DNA from: Candidatus Rokuibacteriota bacterium
GTDB taxonomy: Bacteria > Methylomirabilota > Methylomirabilia > Rokubacteriales > CSP1-6
Length of the DNA: 64,000 nt
Assembly: GCA_016200085.1 (NCBI GenBank)
Contig: JACQFL010000006.1
Location: 1-64,000 of the forward strand
Direction of reading: 5' to 3'
The position numbers and the translations under genes were made by a program. Of the stretch, positions 19,402 through 29,523 are shown piece after piece. The notes under the pieces are model-generated. The model ran no database searches. It had not been told where the DNA came from and was given only the letters and a program-made list of their open reading frames with translations. The first letter of the stretch is position 1. Each line of letters begins with the position of its first letter.

Positions 19402-20067
19402 CTACTCGCCCAGGGCCCGCAGGCGCTGGATGGCGGCGGCGCCGAAGGCGGTCGCGGGGTCAAGGTCGCGCGTCCGGCGCAGGGCCAGGCGCGCGTCCTC
19501 GCTGCGGTTCTGCGCGAGGAAGACCAGGGCGAGATGGTAGTAGGCGGCCTGCATCTGGGGCTCGAGGCTGAGGGCGAAGCGCAGCTCGGCCTCCGCCTCG
19601 GCGTAGCGCTTGAGGTTGTAGAGGGCCAGGCCGAGGTTCTGGTGCGCCACGTCGGGCGCGGTGAGCGTGGGCAGCGCCAACACCCGGCGATACGCTGTCA
19701 CCGCCTCCTCCCAGCGCTGCTGCTCCGCCAGCGCGATGGCGATGTTCAGCCGGGCTTCCGCGTACTGCGCGTCGATGCCGGCCGCGCGCTCGAACTCGGC
19801 GAGCGCGAGCTCGGCGTTGGCCATCTGGTTCAGGTAGAGCAGGCCGAGCGCGTTGTGGTAGACGGCGAGGGTGGGGTCGAGACGGATCGCCTCCTGGAAG
19901 GCGTTGAGGGCCACGACGGTCTGCCCGGCGCGGAAGCCGGCGAGCCCGCGCTCGTAGGCGTCGCGAGCCTGCAGCGCCTGCGTCTCGGAGACCCGGCCGA
20001 GCGGGCTCGCGCATCCCGCGCCCAGGACGGCGAGGGCCAGTGCCGTTGCCAGCAGCCCGCGATTCAT
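19402..20067 (-). CDS. TPR lipoprotein, PilF-like
   Basis: A 221-residue lipoprotein with signal peptide and lipobox LGAGC (Cys19), followed by four or five tetratricopeptide repeats (for example NALGLLYLNQMANAELALAE, AYYHLALVFLAQNRSEDARL). Length and layout match PilF/PilW pilotins of type IV pilus secretins, but no pilus genes are in the window, so the role is open. The ATG at 20067 is chosen because it begins the lipoprotein signal; only 15 bp separate it from the divergent fmdB-like start, so its promoter must lie inside that gene. Confidence 0.8.
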   Translation of the reverse strand: MNRGLLATALALAVLGAGCASPLGRVSETQALQARDAYERGLAGFRAGQTVVALNAFQEAIRLDPTLAVYHNALGLLYLNQMANAELALAEFERAAGIDAQYAEARLNIAIALAEQQRWEEAVTAYRRVLALPTLTAPDVAHQNLGLALYNLKRYAEAEAELRFALSLEPQMQAAYYHLALVFLAQNRSEDARLALRRTRDLDPATAFGAAAIQRLRALGE

Positions 20068-20082
20068 GTAGCCTTCCGTGTC

Positions 20083-20445
20083 GTGCCCACCTACGAGTAC
20101 CAGTGCGACGCCTGCCACCAGGTCTTCGAGGTCCGGCAGCGCATCACCGAGAGCCCGCTGACCCGCTGTGAGGCCTGCGGCGGCAGCGTCCGCCGCCTGC
20201 TCTCCGCGGCGCCGTTCATCCTTAAGGGCGAGGGATGGTACGTCACCGACTATCCCTCCGAGGCCCGGAAGAAGGCGAAGGCGTCGGAGAAGAGCACCAC
20301 CGAGACCAAGGCCGAGACCAGGGCCGAGACCAAGCCGGAGAGCAAGCCCGCGACTGCGGAGAAATCTAGCACCTCGGCTAGTACCTCGGCAGGGAGCGAA
20401 GGGTCGAGCTCCTCGAACGGCGCGCCCGCGAAATCGTCCGACTGA
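20083..20445 (+). CDS. FmdB-family zinc ribbon protein
   Basis: A 120-residue protein starting with GTG (VPTYEYQCDACHQVFEV), the diagnostic start of the FmdB/CxxC_CxxC_SSSS putative regulatory family. The zinc ribbon uses CDAC (about 8-11) and CEAC. The second half is a Ser/Thr/Lys/Glu-rich low-complexity tail. Members are small DNA-binding candidates of unknown target. The 3' end overlaps the convergent SAM hydroxide adenosyltransferase gene by 68 bp. Confidence 0.85.
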   Translation: MPTYEYQCDACHQVFEVRQRITESPLTRCEACGGSVRRLLSAAPFILKGEGWYVTDYPSEARKKAKASEKSTTETKAETRAETKPESKPATAEKSSTSASTSAGSEGSSSSNGAPAKSSD

Positions 20446-21208
20446 CGAGCACGCGCGTGCCGCGGCGCGCCCGGAGCGCCGCCGCGGCGCTGCCCTCCCG
20501 CACCACGATCTCCAGCCGCTCCCGCGAGCCCACCAGCCCGCCCAGCCGCCCCCGCGCGAGGTCGCCGTACGTGCCGACGAGCGGCAGCCGCCGCCCGGCG
20601 ATCGCGATCTCCAGCGGCGTGCCCAGGCGCGCGAGCGTCGCAGCGCCCACGGACGTGATGAGGTTGCCGAAGCGGTCGGCGTGCAGCACCACGCCGGCCA
20701 CGCGCCGCGGCCCCTCCAGCACCTCCGGCCAGAGCAACCGCACGGGATCGTCCACCGCCGGCCCGAAGCGGTCCGGCGCCAGGCCGAGCGCGAGACGGGC
20801 CGCCGCCGGCGCGAAGACGTCGCGGCCGTGGAAGGTCCGGCTCACGGTGGCGGCCTGCCAGCGGCGCTCGCTGAGCTCGAAGGCCCGCCAGTCCTCGCCG
20901 GCGAGGAACGGGGTGAAGAGGCCGTTGTCGGGGCCGACGAAGCGCTGCCCGCGGGCCGTCACCACGATCCCCCGGCGTGCGGTGCCGACGCCCGGGTCCA
21001 CCACGGCCACGTGCACGGTGCCCGCGGGGAAGCGGGCGGCCGCCGCCTCGAGCGTGAGCGCCGCCTCCACCACGTCGTGGGCCCCGACGTCGTGGGTGAC
21101 GTCCACGAGGTGCGCGCCGGGCGCCAGCGAGAGGACGGCCGCTTTCATCTCCGCCACGTAGCTGTCGCGCGTCCCGAAGTCCGTGGTCAGCGTGAGAAGC
21201 GGCAGCAT
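20378..21208 (-). CDS. SAM hydroxide adenosyltransferase (DUF62)
   Basis: A 276-residue member of the DUF62/fluorinase-fold family, which hydrolyses S-adenosylmethionine to adenosine and methionine. Seen: TLTTDFGTRDSYVAEMK at the N terminus, VVDPGVGT, FVGPDNGLF and HADRFGNLITS, all family-conserved. Start ATG at 21208, 14 bp after the polyprenyl synthase stop, so probably co-transcribed with it. The last 20-odd residues are Arg/Ser-rich and come from the antisense of fmdB; an enzyme core ending near GTRVLVSRTI would already be complete. Confidence 0.9.
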   Translation of the reverse strand: MLPLLTLTTDFGTRDSYVAEMKAAVLSLAPGAHLVDVTHDVGAHDVVEAALTLEAAAARFPAGTVHVAVVDPGVGTARRGIVVTARGQRFVGPDNGLFTPFLAGEDWRAFELSERRWQAATVSRTFHGRDVFAPAAARLALGLAPDRFGPAVDDPVRLLWPEVLEGPRRVAGVVLHADRFGNLITSVGAATLARLGTPLEIAIAGRRLPLVGTYGDLARGRLGGLVGSRERLEIVVREGSAAAALRARRGTRVLVSRTISRARRSRSSTLRSLPRY

Positions 21209-21222
21209 GGCCCCCGACCGAC

Positions 21223-22221
21223 TCAGCGGTCGCGGTCGACGACGAAGTCGGCGATGAGGGCGAGCGTCTCGCGCTCCTCGGACGGCGGGAAGACCGCGAG
21301 ATCGGCCTTGGCGCCCTGCGCGTAGGCGTGGGCGCGCGCGAGCGCATAGTCCACGCCCTCGTGGTCGAGCACGACGCGGCGGATCTCCTCGACCTCGGCC
21401 GCGGTCAGGGCGCGCTGGCGCAGGAGCGTGCGCACGCGCTCGGCCTGGCCGGGCGTCACCCGCTCGAGCATGGCGATGAGGGGCAGCGTGCGCTTGCCCT
21501 CGCGCAGGTCCGCGCCGATCGCCTTGCCGAGGCGGTCCTGGTCGGCGTTGAAGTCGAGCGAGTCGTCGGAGATCTGGAACGCCACGCCGATGTCCACGCC
21601 GTAGCGCGTGAGCGCCTCCAGCTGCGCGTCGGGCACGCCCCCCAGCAGGGCGCCGATGCGGCAGCACGCCGACATGAAGGACGCCGTCTTCTGGGTGATG
21701 ATCCTCAGATAGTCGGCCTCGGTGGTCACGCCGCTGCGCTTGCGCTCGAGCTGGAAGACCTCGGCCTCGGTCATGGACACCGTGGCCCGGGCCAGGGTCT
21801 CCAGGACCCCCCGGTCGTTGTCGCGCACGAGCATGGCGAACGACTTGGAGTAGAGATGATCGCCGACGAGGACGGAGGCGTCGTCGCCCCACTGCGCGTT
21901 CGCCGACGGCCGGCCGCGCCGCAGCGGCGCCTGGTCGACCACGTCGTCGTGGATCAGGGTGGCGGTGTGCAGCAGCTCGACCACGCACGCCAGGCGCGTG
22001 GCCCGCGGGCCGCGGTAGCCGGCCAGGCGCGCGGCCAGGAGCAGGAGCGTCGGGCGCAGGCGCTTGCCGCCGGCCCCGGCGATGTAGGCGCCCATCTCCT
22101 GGATGAGGACCACGGGGGAGTCGAGGGCCAGCGCGATCTCGGCCTCGACGGCCTTCAGGTCGTCGCCCACCAGACCGGTGACGCGCTCCTTCAAGACCCG
22201 CTCGAGGGTGGGGGTCGGCAC
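21223..22221 (-). CDS. polyprenyl diphosphate synthase
   Basis: All-trans prenyl transferase of 332 residues that extends allylic diphosphates with isopentenyl diphosphate, most likely for the quinone side chain used by complex I. The first Asp-rich motif is LIHDDVVD and the second is DDSLDFNAD; GGKRLRP and the KTASF block are also present. Chain length (octaprenyl, heptaprenyl or other) cannot be read from sequence. It follows the FlgT_C-like lipoprotein gene by 10 bp and precedes the DUF62 gene. Confidence 0.93.
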   Translation of the reverse strand: MPTPTLERVLKERVTGLVGDDLKAVEAEIALALDSPVVLIQEMGAYIAGAGGKRLRPTLLLLAARLAGYRGPRATRLACVVELLHTATLIHDDVVDQAPLRRGRPSANAQWGDDASVLVGDHLYSKSFAMLVRDNDRGVLETLARATVSMTEAEVFQLERKRSGVTTEADYLRIITQKTASFMSACCRIGALLGGVPDAQLEALTRYGVDIGVAFQISDDSLDFNADQDRLGKAIGADLREGKRTLPLIAMLERVTPGQAERVRTLLRQRALTAAEVEEIRRVVLDHEGVDYALARAHAYAQGAKADLAVFPPSEERETLALIADFVVDRDR

Positions 22222-22231
22222 GGGCGCGGCG

Positions 22232-22945
22232 CTACTTGAGGACGGCTCGGTCCTTGACGTGGATCTGCGCGCCGGAGGCGACGGTCTGGATCTCGGCCAC
22301 CGAGAACCGGTCGCGCACCTCGGTCACCCGGGCGACGGCGACCTCCTCGTCCAGGTCGCCCAGCACCTCGCCGGTCACCGGATGCACGATGGGGACGCGG
22401 TCGCGCCGCAGGCTCACCAGCGAGCCGGGTCGGAGACCGTCGGCGGCGACGAGGTCGACGACGATCCGCGACGTGTCGACGTAGACGACGTAGCCCTGCT
22501 TGGCCCCCGGCGCCGCGACGCCGCTCGCGGCGGACCGGCCTCTGGCCCCCGGCGCCACGGCCGCCGTGGTCACCGGGCGCGGGGCGCTGGCCGCGTCGCC
22601 GCCCGTCGCATACGGCACGCCCTGGCGCGGGCTGATCTTGCCCCCGCCGGGCGGCGGCCCGTACTTCGCGACGACCTCGGGCGTCGCGATGACGGAGCGC
22701 TGGCCGCGGACCAGGCTCTTGAACGTCGTCGGGATCTTGTCCTCCTCGACCCAGATGTACTCGGGCTCGCTCGGGATGTCGCCGAAGCGGGGGTTCTGCA
22801 CGAGGAGCCAGCGGGACTCCGCCGACTTGATGGCCACCGAGGGCTCGGGCCGGTCGGCGACGCCGAGCACGCGACGGGTCAGGGCACAGCCGCTCGACAC
22901 CGCCATCGCGGCGAGCGCGATGACCAGGACACGCCTGAGGGTCAT
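22232..22945 (-). CDS. lipoprotein with FlgT_C-like module
   Basis: A 237-residue lipoprotein: signal peptide and lipobox VSSGC (Cys20), a Pro/Gly/Ala-rich middle, and a C-terminal module (about 148-237) with VPIVHPVTGEVLGDL and VTEVRDRFSVAE. This module matches those of the proteins at 13952-15841 and 23283-24095. FlgT_C-type modules occur in envelope proteins; the function here is unknown. The ATG at 22945 begins the signal peptide; a TATGGT box (22955-22960) ends 9 nt upstream. The 105-bp repeats separate it from its paralogue. Confidence 0.75.
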   Translation of the reverse strand: MTLRRVLVIALAAMAVSSGCALTRRVLGVADRPEPSVAIKSAESRWLLVQNPRFGDIPSEPEYIWVEEDKIPTTFKSLVRGQRSVIATPEVVAKYGPPPGGGKISPRQGVPYATGGDAASAPRPVTTAAVAPGARGRSAASGVAAPGAKQGYVVYVDTSRIVVDLVAADGLRPGSLVSLRRDRVPIVHPVTGEVLGDLDEEVAVARVTEVRDRFSVAEIQTVASGAQIHVKDRAVLK

Positions 22946-22965
22946 GCGGGGCTTACCATAGCACA

Positions 22966-23288
22966 CCTCAATCATTTCACCGCTCGCCCGGGCGCGCTCC
23001 GCGCGCCCACCTCACACCCCGTTCGGCTCGCGGGGATCGGGCTCCGCCCTCCGGCCCCGCTCACCTCACACCTCAATCATTTCACCGCTCGCCCGGGCGC
23101 GCTCCGCGCGCCCACCTCGCACCCCGTTCGGCTCGCGGGGATCGGGCTCCGCCCTCCGGCCCCGCTCACCTCACACCTCAATCATTTCACCGCTCGGCCG
23201 GGCGCGCTCCGCGCGCCCACCTCACACCCCGTTCGGCTCGCGGGGATCGGGCTCCGCCCTCCGGCCCCGCTCACCTCACACCTCAATC
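22966..23288. repeat. 105-bp tandem repeat, three copies plus start of a fourth
   Basis: Units begin CCTCAATCATTTCACC at 22966, 23071 and 23176; the fourth beginning (23281) runs into the stop of the upstream gene. Each unit holds a perfect hairpin GGGCGCGC-GGA-GCGCGCCC on the minus strand. Copies differ by one or two bases, so the expansion is recent. On the minus strand all three frames are closed, so it is not coding there. This accounts for the gene-free stretch 22946-23282. Confidence 0.95.
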
Positions 23289-24091
23289 CTCGGCCCGCGG
23301 CTCCCAGGGGAACCGCTGCTCCTCGAGGGCGCTCGGGGGCACGAGGGCCTGGCGCCGCGAGAACAGCGGGGTGCCGGTGACTCCCGAGATCCACGTGGCG
23401 TCGAGGTACTTCACGCCGTTGCGCTCGAGCAGCACGGGCACCAGCCAGGCCGACACCTCGAGGGTGGCCGCCATCTGGACGGCGCGCTCGGGCTGGGCGA
23501 GCACCTCCTCGACGCGCAGGGCCTGCTTGGCCAGCGCGTCGGTCACCACCAGCGGGTCGACGACCACGAAGCGCTTGGAGCGCTCGAGCGCGCTGGCCAG
23601 CATGAAGGGGATCCGCCGGGCGTCGCCCGGAGACTGCGAGAGATCGAGGAGCGGGGTGATGGCCAGGCGGATGCGGCCCCGGGTGATGCGCACGCCGTCC
23701 TCGACGCGCGGCGCAGGCGCGGTGGGCGCCGCGATGAACACCGCCTCCGAGAAGTTCGCCTGCACTCGCCGGATCTGCGCGTACCCGAGCACCTGCTCGT
23801 AGCGCCCGAGCGTCTTGCCCGTGATGGGATGCACGAAGCTCCCGGCCTTGCGGAACACCGTCAGCTCCTGGCCCGGCACGGCGCCGGCGCGGGCGCCGAT
23901 GTCGACGTAGACGACCTCGGCGTTGATCGCCGCCACCAGGCCCTCCACCGGCTGGAACGCCTTGATGAAGTCGTTCGCCATCAGCGAGAAGGTGGCGCCG
24001 ACCTGGTCGGCGGTCCCTCCGGGGGCCGGCGCGGCGACGGACAGGAGGAGGACGAGGGTGGCGAGCGCGAGCGCCGCGGGCCCGCGCCGGC

Positions 24092-24095
<4 letters not shown>
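23283..24095 (-). CDS. exported FlgT_C-like protein
   Basis: A 270-residue exported protein with a signal peptide ([18 protein letters not shown]). Next comes an FlgT_C-like module (about 48-140) with [17 protein letters not shown] and [10 protein letters not shown], then a TolB-N/FlgT-M-like region with [18 protein letters not shown]. The order of the two modules is the same as in the 13952-15841 protein. The start is a TTG at 24095 that overlaps the mutase stop as TTGA; no ATG fits. It is therefore translated with the methylmalonyl-CoA mutase, an odd pairing. Function unknown. Confidence 0.75.
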
Positions 24096-25705
<1,610 letters not shown>

Positions 25706-25732
25706 CCTCTCACCACGCAGCCCCCTCCGAGC

Positions 25733-27283
<1,551 letters not shown>

Positions 27284-27308
27284 CGCGCTCCTGTTCGGGG
27301 GCTGTTCG

Positions 27309-27376
27309 AGTATAGGAAGCCCGTGCTCACGAAGTCAATGGATTTATTGACTTTCGGCGCGCTCCCGGCGATCATT
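27309..27376. promoter_or_regulatory. divergent promoter pair sharing a palindrome
   Basis: Minus strand, for pccB: -35 TTGACT (27333-27338), 18-bp spacer, -10 TATACT (27309-27314). Plus strand, for the DUF948 operon: -35 TTGACT (27347-27352), 18-bp spacer, ATCATT (27371-27376), 8 nt before the ATG. The two -35 boxes are the arms of a perfect palindrome AAGTCAAT-GGATTT-ATTGACTT (27332-27353). One bound protein could control both directions. Confidence 0.7.
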
Positions 27377-27384
27377 CCCCTTCC

Positions 27385-27783
27385 ATGCCCTTCTGGGTCC
27401 AGGTCATCCTCGTCCTCTGCGCGATCGCGCTCACGGCGGCGCTCGTCCCCGTGCTCATCGCGCTCAGGCGGACCGCCCAGCAGGCCGAGCGCGTGCTGGT
27501 CTCGGTGGAGCAGGAGCTGGCCCCGCTGGCCGCCGAGGTCCGGCGCCTGGCCGCCGAGGCCGAGGCGCTCACGCGCGAGACCCGCCTGGAAGTCGAGCGG
27601 CTCGGCGCGATCACGGACCGCGCCGGCGAGGTGGCCGAGGGCGTCGGCCGCGTGGTGACGGCCCTCGCGGGGCTCACCCGCGCCGGCCAGGTCGTCGGCG
27701 TGGCCCACGCCATCAAGACGGGGATCGACGTGTTCGTGCATCGGCTGCGCAGGCAGCAGGGAGACGGCAACCATGGCGAGTGA
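27385..27783 (+). CDS. DUF948-type membrane protein
   Basis: A 132-residue protein with one N-terminal transmembrane segment (VQVILVLCAIALTAALVPVL) and a long alpha-helical, coiled-coil-like cytoplasmic part rich in Glu/Arg/Leu (QQAERVLVSVEQELAPL). The pattern matches DUF948/YtxG-type proteins, which are often paired with YtxH proteins. It is first of three genes; its stop overlaps the YtxH-like start by 11 bp. Role unknown, probably envelope stress or membrane organisation by family association. Confidence 0.75.
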   Translation: MPFWVQVILVLCAIALTAALVPVLIALRRTAQQAERVLVSVEQELAPLAAEVRRLAAEAEALTRETRLEVERLGAITDRAGEVAEGVGRVVTALAGLTRAGQVVGVAHAIKTGIDVFVHRLRRQQGDGNHGE

Positions 27784-28129
27784 GCGGACGGACGCGGCGG
27801 GCTACCTGGGGTGGTTCCTCTTCGGCGCGGCGGTCGGCGCGGTGGCGGCGTTCCTCACCACGCCGCGGACGGGGCGCGAGGCGCGCGAGCTGCTGGTGGA
27901 GCGCGGCGGCGAGGTCGCCAAGCGCGCGCAGGAGGTGGCCGACGAGGCGCAGCGCCGCGCGCAGGCGATGGCCACGGACGCCCAGGGACGCGCCAGCGAG
28001 TGGCTCGACAAGAGCCGCGAGATGCTCGAGGAGCAGACCCAGCGCCTGGTGACGGCGTTCGAGGCCGGCCGCGAAGCGATGCGGGACGAGATCAAGAAGT
28101 GGAGCACCACGGCCGCCCCGCGTGGCTGA
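27773..28129 (+). CDS. YtxH-domain protein
   Basis: A 118-residue protein with the YtxH signature: an N-terminal glycine-rich membrane helix (GYLGWFLFGAAVGAVAAFLT), then TPRTGREARELL and a long amphipathic helix (residues 40-110). The family is linked to general stress in other bacteria; no enzyme activity is known. It overlaps the DUF948 gene at its start and the DUF4337 gene at its end, so the three are translationally coupled. Confidence 0.85.
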   Translation: MASERTDAAGYLGWFLFGAAVGAVAAFLTTPRTGREARELLVERGGEVAKRAQEVADEAQRRAQAMATDAQGRASEWLDKSREMLEEQTQRLVTAFEAGREAMRDEIKKWSTTAAPRG

Positions 28130-28706
28130 GGTCGAGCTTCCGGACCCGCGCGAGCTCGAGGAGCGCCGCGATCGGACGTTCAGCCGCCGCGTGGCGCTGA
28201 CCACCGCGGTCTACGCGGTGGTGCTCGCGATCGCCTCGCTGGGAGGCAGCCACGCCATGAAGGAGATGCTGCTCGGCCAGCAGCAGGCCTCCGACCAGTG
28301 GGCCTTCTACCAGGCTAAGGTCATCCGCGAGCACCTCAACCGCGCCCAGAAGCTCACCCTCGAGGCCCAGCTCGGCGAGCCGTCGGGCCTCAAGCCCCCC
28401 GAGCGCGCCAAGCTCGAGGCCCTCGCGCGGCAGTTCGGCGCCGAGGAGGCGCGGCTGGCGGCCGACAAGAAGCAGATCGAGAAGGAGGCGCGCAAGCTGG
28501 AGCAGGCGCGGGATCACGCGCGCGACCGCGATCCCTACTTCGAGTATGCGGAGGTCTTCCTGCAGATCGCGATCGTCACCGCCTCGGTGTCGATCCTGGC
28601 CGCCTCACGGTCGGTGTTCGGCTTCTCGCTCGTGCTCGCGATCCTGGGCGCGCTCACCACCCTCAACGGCTTCGTGCTCGTCACCCGGCTGCCTTTCCTG
28701 CATTGA
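28122..28706 (+). CDS. DUF4337-type membrane protein
   Basis: A 194-residue protein with one N-terminal transmembrane helix (ALTTAVYAVVLAIASLGG), the conserved stretch LLGQQQASDQWAFYQAK, a charged coiled-coil middle, and two C-terminal transmembrane helices. This is the DUF4337 layout; function unknown. Start is the GTG at 28122, inside the YtxH gene end. Last gene of its operon; a 13-bp hairpin follows at 28712. Confidence 0.82.
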   Translation: MAEVELPDPRELEERRDRTFSRRVALTTAVYAVVLAIASLGGSHAMKEMLLGQQQASDQWAFYQAKVIREHLNRAQKLTLEAQLGEPSGLKPPERAKLEALARQFGAEEARLAADKKQIEKEARKLEQARDHARDRDPYFEYAEVFLQIAIVTASVSILAASRSVFGFSLVLAILGALTTLNGFVLVTRLPFLH

Positions 28707-28711
28707 CCGAG

Positions 28712-28742
28712 ATCGGGGGGAGCGAGCGCCGCTCCCCCCGAT
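28712..28742 (+). terminator. strong hairpin after DUF4337 gene
   Basis: ATCGGGGGGAGCG pairs perfectly with CGCTCCCCCCGAT across a 5-nt loop, six bases after the stop. There is no T-run, as is common in very GC-rich genomes, so it may act by stalling or by protecting the 3' end. Confidence 0.6.
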
Positions 28743-28790
28743 GGCCCCCCTGTACGCGTCCGCGGTTCTTCAACCACGCGTTCGGACTGG

Positions 28791-28817
28791 TGCGCCGGCG
28801 AAGCCGGCGTTCGAGCA
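28791..28817. repeat. REP-like palindrome (family B)
   Basis: TGCGCCGGCGAAGCCGGCG then TTCGAGCAC. A close relative lies at 61020-61044. Both sit between genes just after a G-run hairpin, which points to a dispersed intergenic element. Confidence 0.55.
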
Positions 28818-28848
28818 CCCTGGCCCCTGCCGCGCCGGCGCGCCGCGA

Positions 28849-29523
28849 CTAGTCTTTCGACGCGCTGGCGGCGGCGGTGGCCTGGAAGAAATCGCGGAGG
28901 CGGGCGGAGGTGATCACGGCTTCGGCGAGACGGTCGACGGCTTCGTGCACGGCGCGCTCGATGCCCGGCAGGAAGGCGGCGTCGTTGTCGCCGGCGGTCC
29001 TGGTCGACGAGAAGCCATGGCCCGTCACCTTGCGGCGGAATACCTCGATCCCGTGCGCCGACTGGAAGTACAGGAGCAGCTCGATGTCGTACGTGCTCTT
29101 CGCCTCGGCCCCGACGAGACTGGGCGCGAAGTGGATGTCGATGGTGCTGCCGCCCAGCGCGATCCACAGCACGCCCACCGCCTTCGCCTGCTCCAGGGAC
29201 TGCGGCGTCGGCGGTGATCGGAGGACCTCGACCTTCGTGAAGAGCTTGCCGAGACTCGCCTCGATGAGCGGCGCCGCCGCGCGGCCGACGAGGAACTCGT
29301 AAGTCTTCCGGGCGCCGTGACGCGTGCTCAGCTGCGTCTCCTCGACGTGATTGCGCAGCTTCTCGGCGATGAACAGGGCCACCGTGACGTCGAAGACCTC
29401 GCCGGGGGCGGGCTCGATGGAGCGCGCCTCCTGCTGCAGGTGCAGCTTCGCGGGCGAGCAGGCGGCGGCGAGCAGGATCGCCACCGCGAGCCCGATCACG
29501 CGGCCGCCCGCCAAGGGTGTCAT
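28849..29523 (-). CDS. lipoprotein of unknown function
   Basis: A 224-residue lipoprotein (lipobox LAAAC, Cys22). The mature part (FDVTVALFIAEKL, VLWIALGGSTIDIHF, YDIELLLYFQSAHGIEV) is a mixed alpha/beta domain like those of small outer-membrane assembly lipoproteins, but I cannot name the family. Its ATG overlaps the stop of the caspase-FGE gene as ATGA, so the two are made together and may work together in the envelope. It converges on the DUF4337 operon. Confidence 0.75.
   Translation of the reverse strand: MTPLAGGRVIGLAVAILLAAACSPAKLHLQQEARSIEPAPGEVFDVTVALFIAEKLRNHVEETQLSTRHGARKTYEFLVGRAAAPLIEASLGKLFTKVEVLRSPPTPQSLEQAKAVGVLWIALGGSTIDIHFAPSLVGAEAKSTYDIELLLYFQSAHGIEVFRRKVTGHGFSSTRTAGDNDAAFLPGIERAVHEAVDRLAEAVITSARLRDFFQATAAASASKD

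Noticed and set aside
22966-23288. CRISPR array
   Set aside because: The 105-bp units are directly adjacent and identical throughout; there are no distinct spacers and no cas genes.
22103-23380. Plus-strand repeat protein with 35-residue units
   Set aside because: The frame is open only because the repeat is GC-rich and a multiple of three; it lies antisense to two supported genes and has no start context.
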